Below, one piece after another: positions 35,116 through 43,476 of a stretch of 64,000 nucleotides of DNA. The notes under the pieces are model-generated. The model searched no databases. It had not been told where the DNA came from and saw only the letters and a program-made list of their open reading frames with translations. Position 1 is the stretch's first letter. Every line of letters begins with the position of its first letter. The stretch comes from CAYFQH01 sp964345215 (lineage in GTDB: Bacteria > Bacillota > Clostridia > Christensenellales > Aristaeellaceae). The position numbers were made by a program, and so were the translations under genes. The stretch spans positions 12,635 through 76,634 of the forward strand of contig CAYFQH010000003.1 in the NCBI GenBank assembly GCA_964345215.1. The letters run 5' to 3'.

Positions 35116-35613
35116 ATGCAACGCTACGAGCAGCCCAGCGAGTTTAAAGAAAGATTAGTATCTGTAAACCGCGTTACCAAAGTTGTAAAAGGTGGTCGTA
35201 ACTTCCGTTTTGCCGCATTGGTAGTGGTTGGTGATGAGAATGGCCGTGTAGGAGCAGGGCTTGGTAAAGCCACTGAAATTCCTGAAGCCATTCGCAAAGC
35301 CGTTGAAGATGCAAAAAAACACTTAATCAACGTATCTTTAGATGGAACAAGTATCCCTCATGAGTCAACAGGATATTATGGCACAAGCAAAGTTGTTCTG
35401 CTTCCTGCCCCGGAAGGTACAGGTGTTATCGCCGGTGGCGGAACCCGTGCAGTATTGGAACTGGCAGGTGTTCAGGATATTCGTACCAAATCTTTTGGCA
35501 GCAGCAATAAGATCAACGTAGTGAAGTCAACCCTAAATGGGCTGAACCAACTTCGCTCTGCTGAAGAAGTTGCCAGAATGCGCGGTAAAACCGTTGAGGA
35601 CATATTAGGCTAG
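35116..35613 (+). CDS. rpsE: 30S ribosomal protein S5
   Basis: A 165-residue S5, involved in decoding accuracy and mRNA unwinding at the entry tunnel. It contains RVTKVVKGGRNFRFAALVVVGD and the GTGVIAGGGTRAVLELAGVQDI segment. It follows GAAGGAGGAAGAG. Confidence 0.98.
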   Translation: MQRYEQPSEFKERLVSVNRVTKVVKGGRNFRFAALVVVGDENGRVGAGLGKATEIPEAIRKAVEDAKKHLINVSLDGTSIPHESTGYYGTSKVVLLPAPEGTGVIAGGGTRAVLELAGVQDIRTKSFGSSNKINVVKSTLNGLNQLRSAEEVARMRGKTVEDILG

Positions 35614-35629
35614 AGAGGGGAAAACAAAA

Positions 35630-35812
35630 ATGAAATTAAAAGTAACTTTAAAAAAATCCCCCATCGGCAGCTTGAAAGTCCATATTGATACGATTAAAGC
35701 ATTGGGGCTTCGCAAAATTGGTCAAACAGTGATCAAAGAAGATAACCCCTGCATCAGGGGACAAATATTCCGCGTAAAACATATGGTTTTAGTGGAAGAA
35801 ATTAACGAGTAA
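35630..35812 (+). CDS. rpmD: 50S ribosomal protein L30
   Basis: A 60-residue L30 with KVTLKKSPIGSLKVHIDTIKALGLRKIGQ and IRGQIFRVKHMVLVEE, both typical. It lies between rpsE and rplO as in other bacteria, preceded by GAGAGGGG. Confidence 0.97.
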   Translation: MKLKVTLKKSPIGSLKVHIDTIKALGLRKIGQTVIKEDNPCIRGQIFRVKHMVLVEEINE

Positions 35813-35826
35813 AGGAGGGGAAGCCC

Positions 35827-36267
35827 ATGAAATTGCATGAATTAAAGCCTGCCGCAGGTTCTACTGCCACTCCAAAACGGTTGGGTCGCGGCACAGGATC
35901 TGGATTGGGAAAGACCTCCGGTAAAGGGCACAAAGGCCAACTGGCACGTTCAGGCGGCGGGAAAGCTCCGGGCTTTGAAGGGGGTCAAATGCCTTTAACC
36001 CGGCGTGTGCCCAAAAGAGGATTTACCAATATTTTTTCTAAAAAATATGCTACTGTAAACGTGGAGCGCCTTAACATTTTCGAAGACGGAGCTGTAGTTA
36101 CCGTGGAATCCCTCATTGGAGCCGGTTTAATCAAAAAAACTTTAGACGGCGTAAAAATTCTGGGTGATGGCGAACTAACCCGGAACTTAACTGTGAAGGC
36201 CACCAAGTTTACAGATTCTGCAAAGGAAAAGATTGAGGCACTCGGCGGGAAAGCCGAGGTGATTTAA
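35827..36267 (+). CDS. rplO: 50S ribosomal protein L15
   Basis: A 146-residue L15 with the glycine-rich N-terminal extension (RLGRGTGSGLGKTSGKGHKGQ) that threads into 23S rRNA, then GFEGGQMPLTRRVPKRGF. It follows AAAGGAGGGG, and secY starts two bases after its stop. Confidence 0.98.
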   Translation: MKLHELKPAAGSTATPKRLGRGTGSGLGKTSGKGHKGQLARSGGGKAPGFEGGQMPLTRRVPKRGFTNIFSKKYATVNVERLNIFEDGAVVTVESLIGAGLIKKTLDGVKILGDGELTRNLTVKATKFTDSAKEKIEALGGKAEVI

Positions 36268-36269
36268 CC

Positions 36270-37532
36270 ATGTGGGAAACGTTACGGAATGCATGGAGCG
36301 TAAAGGATATACGAAAGAAGATTCTGTATACATTTTTCATGCTGCTGATCTTCCGCCTTGTAGGGGTTATTCCCGCGCCCGGCATTGACAACGCAGCGGT
36401 TAAAGCCAGCCTTGGAATGGAAACACTGCCCATTTTCGGCGTGTTAAATATGATGACAGGGGGCGACTTCTCCCAGATGACCGTTATGGCCATGGGTATC
36501 TCTCCTTACATCAACGCTTCCATTATTATGCAGCTGCTAACCATTGCCATCCCGGCTCTGGAGCGAATGCAAAAAGAAGGCCAGGAAGGCCAAAAAAAGA
36601 TCAACCGGATTAGCCGCTATGTAACCATCGGCCTGGCTGTTGTTCAAGCAATCGGCTTGGCCGCCGGCCAACGGTTTATTTTGCCGGGTTGGCAAAACTA
36701 CGTGCTGGTTGGCTTAAGTATGGCCGCCGGTACAGCACTGGCTATGTGGATTGGTGAAAATATTACCGAAAAAGGCATTGGAAATGGTATTTCCCTTCTC
36801 ATCTTTGTAGGTATTATTTCTAACTTGTTCTCAGGCTTTGTAAATCTGTTTGCCAATGCTTTTGCTGCAACCAGCATCGGCCCTTGGCTTAGCCTCTTAG
36901 GCGTAGCTGCTGTAACCTTGGTGATTGTTACAGCCGTTACCTTTGTTGAACTGGGTGAGAGAAGAATACCCGTTCAGTATGCAAAGCGGGTTGTGGGACG
37001 GAAAATGTATGGGGGCCAAAGCACCCATATTCCACTAAAGGTAAATGCTACCGGCGTTCTGCCTTTGATTTTCGCCTCCTCTTTCCTAGCCTTTCCTGGA
37101 ACGATTGCCCAGTTGGTTGCCCCTGGCAGCGGCGCTGCAAAATGGTTCTCGGCCAACATGAGCCAAACTTCATTTTGGTATAATCTGATTATGTTCCTGC
37201 TGATTATTGCTTTTGCTTATTTTTATAAGTCCATCAGCTTTAACCCTCAGGATATCGCAAAGAATATTCAACAACAAGGTGGGCTTATTCCTGGCATCCG
37301 TTCAGGAAAGGCCACTGTAGATTTCTTAGCCAGGTCAAGTAACCGCCTCACTTTGTTTGGTGCCTTGTTCCTTGGCATTCTGGCAACCTTGCCAGGCTTT
37401 CTTCTGGTGGCTTTGGGACTGCAAATTCCCTTTGGCCCCTCATCTATGCTCATTGCAGTAAGTGTTGCCCTTGAAACCATGCGTGAGATTGAAAGCCAGC
37501 TGGTAACAAGAAACTACAAAGGATTCTTATAA
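36270..37532 (+). CDS. secY: Protein translocase subunit SecY
   Basis: A 420-residue channel subunit of the Sec translocon with ten hydrophobic helices. The N-terminus WETLRNAWSVKDIRKKILYTFFMLLIFRLVGVIPAPG, the MGISPYINASIIMQLL plug-region helix and the C-terminal MREIESQLVTRNYKGFL are canonical. It is in its usual place after rplO. A perfect 16-bp inverted repeat separates it from adk. Confidence 0.98.
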   Translation: MWETLRNAWSVKDIRKKILYTFFMLLIFRLVGVIPAPGIDNAAVKASLGMETLPIFGVLNMMTGGDFSQMTVMAMGISPYINASIIMQLLTIAIPALERMQKEGQEGQKKINRISRYVTIGLAVVQAIGLAAGQRFILPGWQNYVLVGLSMAAGTALAMWIGENITEKGIGNGISLLIFVGIISNLFSGFVNLFANAFAATSIGPWLSLLGVAAVTLVIVTAVTFVELGERRIPVQYAKRVVGRKMYGGQSTHIPLKVNATGVLPLIFASSFLAFPGTIAQLVAPGSGAAKWFSANMSQTSFWYNLIMFLLIIAFAYFYKSISFNPQDIAKNIQQQGGLIPGIRSGKATVDFLARSSNRLTLFGALFLGILATLPGFLLVALGLQIPFGPSSMLIAVSVALETMREIESQLVTRNYKGFL

Positions 37533-37544
37533 AATCAATTTTAT

Positions 37545-37580
37545 CCATCATAGGTTTTGAGCAGTCAAAACCTATGATGG
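37545..37580 (+). repeat. Perfect 16-bp inverted repeat between secY and adk
   Basis: The arms at 37545-37560 and 37565-37580 are exact complements around a GCAG loop (CCATCATAGG at the outer end). No T run follows, so it is not a standard terminator. It sits in the 83-base gap between two cotranscribed genes and may act as an RNA-processing or stability hairpin. Confidence 0.85.
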
Positions 37581-37615
37581 ACAACCCTGTTTAAAAACTA
37601 GAAGGAGGGGTATAG

Positions 37616-38245
37616 ATGAATATTATTTTCTTAGGACCTCCCGGAGCAGGCAAAGGGACTCAGGCTCAGAAAGTATGTGAAGCCTTGGGCATTCCACAAA
37701 TTTCTACCGGTGATATTCTTCGCCGCTCCATAGCAGAGAAAACCCAAGTAGGCTTGGAAGCAAAGAGTTACATGGATCAAGGCAAACTGGTTCCCGATAG
37801 TGTTGTCATTGCCATTGTAAAACAGCGTCTAAATGAAAAAGATGCACAAAAGGGCTACCTGCTGGACGGGTTCCCTAGAACGGTGCCCCAGGCCCAGGCA
37901 CTAAATGAAATTACTACCATTGATATGGTGATAAACATTAAAGTGGCAGACGAGAAGTTGGTTGCCCGCCTATCAGGCCGGCGGGTTTGCTTACACTGTG
38001 GAGCCACATACCATGTAAGCATGCTAGACGGCCAAACTCAGTGTAGTGCTTGTGGAAAACCATTGGTTCAGCGAGACGACGATAAGGAAGACACTGTTCG
38101 TAACCGCTTGAAGGTATACCATGAACAAACGGCCCCCTTGGTTGATTTTTATCAAAAAGAAGGCAAACTCCAGTCTGTTGACGGAGATCGTCCCATGGAC
38201 GAAATTCTAAAAGACATTTTAACCTTGTTAGAGGCGGCGCAATGA
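37616..38245 (+). CDS. adk: Adenylate kinase
   Basis: A 209-residue adenylate kinase (ATP + AMP to 2 ADP). The P-loop is GPPGAGKGTQ, the AMP site ISTGDILRRS and LLDGFPRTVPQA follow, and the LID carries a zinc-type four-cysteine site (C125, C128, C143, C146). It starts behind GAAGGAGGGG and overlaps map by four bases. The order secY-adk-map-infA is standard for Firmicutes. Confidence 0.97.
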   Translation: MNIIFLGPPGAGKGTQAQKVCEALGIPQISTGDILRRSIAEKTQVGLEAKSYMDQGKLVPDSVVIAIVKQRLNEKDAQKGYLLDGFPRTVPQAQALNEITTIDMVINIKVADEKLVARLSGRRVCLHCGATYHVSMLDGQTQCSACGKPLVQRDDDKEDTVRNRLKVYHEQTAPLVDFYQKEGKLQSVDGDRPMDEILKDILTLLEAAQ

Positions 38246-39027
38246 TATACCTAAAAAATCCGCAGCAGATCGATAAAATGCGTATTGCGGGGGAAAAGCT
38301 ATATCAGGTTTTGCAGGAGTTAAAGCGGGTTATTGCCCCGGGCATGACTACCGCCCAGCTGGACACCTACGCCCATGAATTGATCTTAAAGCAAAAGAGT
38401 CTTCCTTCTTTTTTAAATTACCACGGTTACCCGGCCAGCCTGTGTACTAGCGTTAACGAAGAAGTGGTTCATGGCATCCCCAGCGAAAAGATTGAACTAA
38501 AGGCAGGGGACATTCTCAGCATTGACTGCGGCCTTGTTTTTGAAGGCTGGCAGGCAGACAGCGCCTTTACGGTGGGTATTGGCCAGATCAGCCAAGAGGC
38601 GAAGGAACTGATTGCCCATACAGAAAAATGTTTTTGGCTAGGGGCTAAGCAAGCCATTACAGGGAATCGGGTGGGCGATATTGGCCATACGGTACAAAGC
38701 TATGCAGAAAAGCAAGGCTACGGGGTTGTACGGGATTTGACGGGCCATGGTATTGGACGCAGCTTACATGAAGACCCCAGCGTACCTAACTTTGGCCAAC
38801 AAGGCCATGGTATTCGCCTGCGAAAGGGCATGACCATCTGCATTGAGCCCATGATTACCGCCGGAAACTGGATGGTGGAAGAAATGCCAAATGAATGGAC
38901 TTTTTCCACTGTGGATAAGAGTTTGGCGGCCCATTATGAACACACCATTGCCATAAATGAAAAAGGCCTGCCGGAAATACTGACCTTACCAGGTTTCACT
39001 TGGGAGGAGGCAGGGGATGCAAGGTGA
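38242..39027 (+). CDS. map: Methionine aminopeptidase, type I
   Basis: A 261-residue metallopeptidase that removes N-terminal methionine. The metal ligands are in SIDCGLVFEGWQADSAFT, GHGIGRSLHEDPSVPNFG and CIEPMIT, with the final YEHTIAINEKG. It has no N-terminal zinc-finger extension. Its start overlaps the adk stop (ATGA), and its end overlaps the KOW-protein gene by 11 bases. Confidence 0.97.
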   Translation: MIYLKNPQQIDKMRIAGEKLYQVLQELKRVIAPGMTTAQLDTYAHELILKQKSLPSFLNYHGYPASLCTSVNEEVVHGIPSEKIELKAGDILSIDCGLVFEGWQADSAFTVGIGQISQEAKELIAHTEKCFWLGAKQAITGNRVGDIGHTVQSYAEKQGYGVVRDLTGHGIGRSLHEDPSVPNFGQQGHGIRLRKGMTICIEPMITAGNWMVEEMPNEWTFSTVDKSLAAHYEHTIAINEKGLPEILTLPGFTWEEAGDAR

Positions 39028-39316
39028 TGATTGTTGCCCTGGCCGGATTGTTCTTTCAATCAAAGGGCGAGACAAAGGCCGATATTTTATCATTATGGCC
39101 CTGGCAAGCCGGGACCGGGTGATGGTAGCCGATGGGGTAACCCATAAAATTCAAAAGGTAAAAAAGAAGAACATCAAGCATTTAAAAGCAACACCCATTA
39201 TATGCGAAGAGATGCAAAAGGCCCTTGAAGAAAAAGTCTTTTTAGATAACAGCCACATCCGTAAAGCTTTACAAATAAGGGGATACGGAACTGATAAACC
39301 ACAAGGAGGAATGTGA
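39017..39316 (+). CDS. KOW-domain RNA-binding protein (L14e-like)
   Basis: A 99-residue protein with an N-terminal KOW motif (GRIVLSIKGRDKGRYFIIMALASRDRVMVADG) followed by a basic stretch (QKVKKKNIKHLKATP). Small KOW proteins of this kind are regularly encoded between map and infA in Clostridia and resemble archaeal/eukaryotic L14e. They are thought to bind ribosomal RNA, but the role is not established. The start lies inside map behind GGAGGAGG. Confidence 0.85.
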   Translation: MQGDDCCPGRIVLSIKGRDKGRYFIIMALASRDRVMVADGVTHKIQKVKKKNIKHLKATPIICEEMQKALEEKVFLDNSHIRKALQIRGYGTDKPQGGM

Positions 39317-39318
39317 CA

Positions 39319-39540
39319 TTGTCCAAAAGTGATATCATCGAAATGGAAGGACAAGTAGTTGAAACACTGCCCAATGCGATGTTTTTGGTAGAATTACCCA
39401 ACGGACACCGTATTACAGCCCATATTTCGGGCAAAATGCGGATGAACTTTATACGCATCTATCCCGGAGACAAGGTGACAATTGAACTTTCTCCTTATGA
39501 TTTAACTCGGGGAAGGATTACATGGCGGGCCAAGGGCTAA
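39319..39540 (+). CDS. infA: Translation initiation factor IF-1
   Basis: A 73-residue OB-fold factor that occupies the 30S A site during initiation. SKSDIIEMEGQVVETLPNAMF, MRMNFIRIYPGDKVTIELSPYDLTRGRITWR is the usual core. I choose the TTG at 39319, nine bases after GGAGG and matching the family N-terminus; a GTG at 39313 is only three bases from that site. Confidence 0.95.
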   Translation: MSKSDIIEMEGQVVETLPNAMFLVELPNGHRITAHISGKMRMNFIRIYPGDKVTIELSPYDLTRGRITWRAKG

Positions 39541-39582
39541 AAAGCGTTGGCCATTACGAAAGGGAACAAGGAGGAATAGACC

Positions 39583-39696
39583 GTGAAAGTAAGATCTTCT
39601 GTTAAACCAATTTGTGAAAAATGTAAAATCATTAAACGAAAAGGTCGCATTATGGTTATTTGCGAAAATCCAAGACATAAACAAAAGCAAGGATAA
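39583..39696 (+). CDS. rpmJ: 50S ribosomal protein L36
   Basis: A 37-residue L36 with the zinc-ribbon CEKCKIIKRKGRIMVICENPRHKQKQG; the ligands are the two cysteines of CEKC, the later cysteine and the histidine. The GTG start follows AAGGAGG. It is too short for most automatic length cut-offs. It is followed by a 232-base leader before rpsM. Confidence 0.97.
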   Translation: MKVRSSVKPICEKCKIIKRKGRIMVICENPRHKQKQG

Positions 39697-39716
39697 CCAC
39701 AGTTTTTTAAAACCTG

Positions 39717-39745
39717 TTTACGGGCTTTAAAACATGTGGTATAAT
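39717..39745 (+). promoter_or_regulatory. Internal promoter before the alpha operon (rpsM-rplQ)
   Basis: TTTACG (39717-39722) and a perfect TATAAT (39740-39745) with a 17-base spacer, 21 bases after rpmJ. It would allow separate expression of rpsM to rplQ. Confidence 0.65.
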
Positions 39746-39782
39746 GTATAGGTTGCACGAAGGTTAAGTTTGTGGGCGGCTG

Positions 39783-39878
39783 CACAATTTTTATTGTGAA
39801 CCACAAGCTTTTCTATAGATCAAGGCTGGCTAAATAGCTGGCTTGCTACTTGTGCTCCGCCCTAAAAGCGTAAAGCAC
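39783..39878 (+). promoter_or_regulatory. Structured 5' leader of rpsM-rpsK-rpsD-rpoA-rplQ
   Basis: Three hairpins can be read: CACAAT/ATTGTG with a TTTT loop (39783-39798), a 10-bp stem with G-U pairs (39823-39844), and GTGCT/AGCAC (39852-39878). None has a T run. In other bacteria S4 binds such leaders to control this operon; whether this one does is inference. Confidence 0.45.
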
Positions 39879-39928
39879 AACATTAAAACGTAAAAATTAG
39901 CAGTGATATTTGGAGGTGTTTATCACAG

Positions 39929-40306
39929 ATGGCACGCATTCAAGGCGTAGACCTGCCAAGAGAAAAGCGGGTGGAAATCGGCCTAACCTATATTTTTGGT
40001 ATCGGCTTAGCCACCTCACAAAAAATTTTACAAGCAACGGAAATTGATTCGAGCATTCGCGTAAAAGATCTCTCCGAGCAAGACGTAAGTAAGCTCCGTG
40101 AGTACATTGAACACAATGTGAAAACCGAGGGTGACTTACGCCGTGATATTTCAATGAACATTAAACGCTTAATGGAAATTGGCTGTTACCGTGGTGTTCG
40201 CCACCGCCGCAGTTTACCTGTTCGCGGGCAAAACACCAAGCAAAACGCGCGCACCCGTAAGGGGCCTAAGCGCACCATTGCCGGGAAGAAAAAGGCAGCG
40301 AAGTAA
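39929..40306 (+). CDS. rpsM: 30S ribosomal protein S13
   Basis: A 125-residue S13 of the 30S head that touches the P-site tRNA through its basic tail. It contains ARIQGVDLPREKRVEIGLTYIFGIG and RGVRHRRSLPVRGQNTKQNARTRKG. It follows GGAGGTG at a rather long spacing of 11 bases, at the end of a structured leader. Confidence 0.98.
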   Translation: MARIQGVDLPREKRVEIGLTYIFGIGLATSQKILQATEIDSSIRVKDLSEQDVSKLREYIEHNVKTEGDLRRDISMNIKRLMEIGCYRGVRHRRSLPVRGQNTKQNARTRKGPKRTIAGKKKAAK

Positions 40307-40347
40307 TTAAAATATTAACCGCCCACAGGGCACGGAGGGATGCATAA

Positions 40348-40749
40348 ATGGCACCTAAGTCAAAGGTGAAAAAATTGTCGCGCAGACGCCGTGAAAAGAA
40401 AGTAGTCGTTAGCGGCGCTGCACATATCAGCTCTTCTTTTAATAACACCATTGTTACCTTAACCGATACTGCAGGCAACGCTTTAAGTTGGGCCAGCGCA
40501 GGCGGTTTGGGTTTTAGAGGAAGTAAAAAATCCACTCCTTTTGCTGCGCAGGTCGCTGCAGAAACTGCTGCGAAAGCTGCAATGGAGTTTGGATTAAAAA
40601 CAGTTGAAGTATTTGTAAAAGGCCCCGGATCCGGTAGAGAAGCTGCCATTCGTTCGCTGCAAACAGCGGGCCTTGAAGTCAATATGATTAAGGACGTAAC
40701 ACCCATTCCTCATAATGGATGCCGTCCTCCCAAACGTAGAAGAGTATAA
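40348..40749 (+). CDS. rpsK: 30S ribosomal protein S11
   Basis: A 133-residue S11 of the 30S platform. It contains GAAHISSSFNNTIVTLTDTAGNALSWASAGGLGFRGSKKSTPFAAQ and ends PHNGCRPPKRRRV, both canonical. It lies 41 bases after rpsM behind GGAGGGATG. Confidence 0.98.
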   Translation: MAPKSKVKKLSRRRREKKVVVSGAAHISSSFNNTIVTLTDTAGNALSWASAGGLGFRGSKKSTPFAAQVAAETAAKAAMEFGLKTVEVFVKGPGSGREAAIRSLQTAGLEVNMIKDVTPIPHNGCRPPKRRRV

Positions 40750-40766
40750 CAGAGGAGGTTACAACT

Positions 40767-41363
40767 ATGGCTAGAAATACCGATCCAATTGCAAAACGTT
40801 GCAGGGCCTTAGATATCTCCCCTGCAATGATGGGCTATGGAAATAAAAAATCTAACCGTAATCCTGGTGGAACACGGCGTAGAAAAGCCAGCGAATATAG
40901 CTTACAGCTAAAAGAAAAGCAAAAGGTTAAATTTGTTTATGGTATTATGGAAAAACAATTTGAACGGTACTATGAAAAAGCTGCCAATATGAAAGGGATT
41001 ACAGGCGAAAACCTGCTATCTTTCTTAGAACGCAGGCTGGACAACGTGGCATACCGCTTAGGCTATGGCAAAACCAGACGCCATGCACGTCAGTTGGTTA
41101 CCCACGGTCATGTTTTAGTTAACGGCAAGCGGGTCGATATTCCGTCTTATTTGGTAGATGTGAACGACGTGATTACCGTAAAAGCAAAAACAAAAGAGAA
41201 TGAGCACTTTAAGGTGCTGCGGGAAGAAGGGAACACCTTAATTCCTAAATGGCTGACTTTTGATGCAAAAGAGCTGGCTGGCACCATTGTTGCCTTGCCT
41301 GCAAGAGATGATATTGATTTGCCCGTACAGGAAAACCTAATTGTCGAGTTCTATTCCCGTTAG
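40767..41363 (+). CDS. rpsD: 30S ribosomal protein S4
   Basis: A 198-residue S4 that nucleates 30S assembly. It contains the S4 RNA-binding motif NVAYRLGYGKTRRHARQLVTHGHVLVNGKRVDIPSYLV and a C-terminal PVQENLIVEFYSR. The N-terminus lacks the four zinc cysteines, so this is the zinc-free form. Its place in the alpha operon differs from Bacillus, where rpsD is separate. Confidence 0.98.
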   Translation: MARNTDPIAKRCRALDISPAMMGYGNKKSNRNPGGTRRRKASEYSLQLKEKQKVKFVYGIMEKQFERYYEKAANMKGITGENLLSFLERRLDNVAYRLGYGKTRRHARQLVTHGHVLVNGKRVDIPSYLVDVNDVITVKAKTKENEHFKVLREEGNTLIPKWLTFDAKELAGTIVALPARDDIDLPVQENLIVEFYSR

Positions 41364-41414
41364 TGCTGGCGAGAAATCCTCGGCCGATGTTTTCATTAAG
41401 GGGGTAAATTATTT

Positions 41415-42359
41415 ATGGTCGAAATTGAAAAGGCCCACATTGAATGTGTTGAATTAGGCGAAAATAACCGTTATGGCAAGTTTGTGATTGAACCGCTGGA
41501 AAGTGGTTTTGGGCACACTTTGGGTAATGCTTTGCGCCGTGTGCTTTTGTCATCCTTACCGGGTGCAGCTGTTACTTCTATTCAATTAGAAGGAGTTCAG
41601 CATGAGTTTTCAACCATTACTGGGGTTAAAGAAGATGTAGTAGAATTAATATTGAATTTTAAAGAGTTGGTGCTGAAGAGCCACTCTCTGGAGCCAAAGC
41701 AGGTAACCTTAACCGCTCAAGGCCCGGGAGAAGTCAAGGCATCGGATATTGTGGCTGATGATGAGATTGAGATTATTAACCCCGACCTTCACCTTGCAAC
41801 CTTAAGTGAAGACGGCAAGTTGGATATTCGCTTGACCATTGGTAATGGCCGTGGTTATGTAACAGCTGAAAAGAACAAAACGTTTAATACACCCATTGGC
41901 GTAATTCCAATTGATTCGATTTTCAGCCCCGTAAAAAAGGTAAACTACACCATTGAAGATACCCGTGTAGGCCAAATTACGGACTATGACCGCCTTACTT
42001 TAGAAGTATGGACCAATGGCAGTTTGCTTCCAGATGAAGCGATTAGCTACGCAGCCAAAATATTAAGCGAACATCTTTCTTTGTTTATTGGGCTAACGGA
42101 TCAGGAAATGCCTGTGAACTTTAATACACCCGAAGAAGATAAGAAAGAAAAAGTGCTTGAAATGACCATTGAAGAGCTGGATCTTTCTGTTCGTGCCTAC
42201 AACTGCTTAAAGCGCGCCGGCATAAACTCTGTTGGCGAATTGATTGAACGCAGTGAAGAGGACATGATGAAGGTCCGTAACTTAGGGCGCAAGAGCCTTG
42301 AGGAAGTGGTCAAAAAATTAGGTGCGCTTGACTTGAGCTTGCGCCCGAACGACGAATAA
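41415..42359 (+). CDS. rpoA: RNA polymerase subunit alpha
   Basis: A 314-residue alpha subunit. The N-terminal dimerisation domain contains FVIEPLESGFGHTLGNALRRVLLSSLPG, and the C-terminal helix-hairpin-helix domain contains SVRAYNCLKRAGINSVGELIERSEEDMMKVRNLGRKSLEEV, which binds UP elements. Length is normal. It sits 51 bases after rpsD. Confidence 0.98.
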   Translation: MVEIEKAHIECVELGENNRYGKFVIEPLESGFGHTLGNALRRVLLSSLPGAAVTSIQLEGVQHEFSTITGVKEDVVELILNFKELVLKSHSLEPKQVTLTAQGPGEVKASDIVADDEIEIINPDLHLATLSEDGKLDIRLTIGNGRGYVTAEKNKTFNTPIGVIPIDSIFSPVKKVNYTIEDTRVGQITDYDRLTLEVWTNGSLLPDEAISYAAKILSEHLSLFIGLTDQEMPVNFNTPEEDKKEKVLEMTIEELDLSVRAYNCLKRAGINSVGELIERSEEDMMKVRNLGRKSLEEVVKKLGALDLSLRPNDE

Positions 42360-42401
42360 TAAACTATTGGATGAGATTTCCATAAAAGGAGGAAACGTTC
42401 C

Positions 42402-42911
42402 ATGGCGCAACGTAAATTGGGGCGCACTGCTGACCAACGAAAAGCATTGCTAAGGAACCAGGTGACCAACCTGATTTGGTATGGCCGCATTGAAACTACC
42501 TTAGCACGTGCTAAAGAAGTGCGTAGTGCCGCAGAAAAAATGATCACATTAGCTGTTCGTGAATGTGAGAATACTGTTGATGCACAAAAGCAATTCCATA
42601 ATGAAAAAGGTCAAATCGTTACCATTGACGTGGTAAACGACGCTCCTTCCAAGCTCCACGCCCGCCGTCAAATGCTTGCTTATTTGTATGAGCTCAAAGA
42701 AGAAAAGCAGGATGGGGAGACGAAAAGCGAATACCGTGAGCGGACAAAGGATGTTAAATATCCTGTTGTTGAAAAGCTGTTCCGGGAGATCGGACCCAAA
42801 TACAAGGCACGCAATGCTGAAAAGAACTGTGCCGGTGGCTATACCAGAATTTATAAATTAGGCCCTCGCCGTGGCGATGCTGCCGAAATGGTTATTATTG
42901 AACTGATTTAG
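42402..42911 (+). CDS. rplQ: 50S ribosomal protein L17, long form
   Basis: A 169-residue L17. The N-terminal core QRKLGRTADQRKALLRNQVTNLIWYGRIETTLARAKEVRS and the C-terminal GGYTRIYKLGPRRGDAAEMVIIEL are canonical. Between them lies a charged insertion of about 45-50 residues (roughly residues 62-115), which makes the protein longer than the common 112-127 residue form; long forms occur in Clostridia. It closes the ribosomal superoperon. Confidence 0.97.
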   Translation: MAQRKLGRTADQRKALLRNQVTNLIWYGRIETTLARAKEVRSAAEKMITLAVRECENTVDAQKQFHNEKGQIVTIDVVNDAPSKLHARRQMLAYLYELKEEKQDGETKSEYRERTKDVKYPVVEKLFREIGPKYKARNAEKNCAGGYTRIYKLGPRRGDAAEMVIIELI

Positions 42912-42927
42912 TCGGTATAGACAATTT

Positions 42928-42989
42928 TAAAAAGCGGTTTTGTAGGGCGAAAGCATGGAAGAAACTTCCACCTATAAACCGCTTTTTTT
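42928..42989 (+). terminator. Composite terminator after rplQ
   Basis: AAAAAGCGGTTT (42929-42940) pairs with AAACCGCTTTTTTT (42976-42989) around a 35-base loop that holds a perfect inner hairpin TGGAAG-AAA-CTTCCA. It ends 13 bases before lspA. Confidence 0.7.
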
Positions 42990-43002
42990 GAAAGGATTCA
43001 TT

Positions 43003-43476
43003 ATGAGCTGGCTTGCGGGAATTTTACTGTTCGTCGTTGATCGGGGCTCCAAATGGCTGACCTTGGCCTTTTTGAAAGGCGAAGAGCCTCTTTGGGTTAT
43101 TCCCGAAATTTTTCGGCTCAACTATACAATCAATCCGGGGGTTGCCTTTGGCCTTTTTGAAAATTGGGCCCATTTGCAACCTTATTTTGCCCTTGGGGTG
43201 GTGGCCTTGTTTGTTTTATTGCTGTGGCGTTACCAATTTTCAACCTTTGAGCAAATCTGTTTTAGCCTGATTATCGCCGGCGCCTTAGGCAATGCCGTAG
43301 ACCGGTTTTTATACGGCCACGTTATTGATATGCTGGAATTTACCTTTATCCCTTTCCCCGTTTTTAATATGGCGGATGTAGGCGTGGTTTTTGGGGCCGC
43401 AGGACTTATGCTAGCATTGGTTTTTTCTAAAAAAACCCTTTTGAAAAAAGAAAGGAACCATATAGATGAAGGATAG
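43003..43476 (+). CDS. lspA: Lipoprotein signal peptidase (signal peptidase II)
   Basis: A 157-residue membrane aspartic protease with four helices that cleaves prolipoproteins before the lipidated cysteine. The catalytic aspartates are in GNAVDRFLYGHVIDML and FNMADVGVVFG, and NPGVAFGLF is also conserved. I start at the ATG 43003 behind GAAAGGA; an upstream ATG at 42955 lies inside the terminator. It overlaps the pseudouridine synthase gene by 11 bases. Confidence 0.95.
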   Translation: MSWLAGILLFVVDRGSKWLTLAFLKGEEPLWVIPEIFRLNYTINPGVAFGLFENWAHLQPYFALGVVALFVLLLWRYQFSTFEQICFSLIIAGALGNAVDRFLYGHVIDMLEFTFIPFPVFNMADVGVVFGAAGLMLALVFSKKTLLKKERNHIDEG

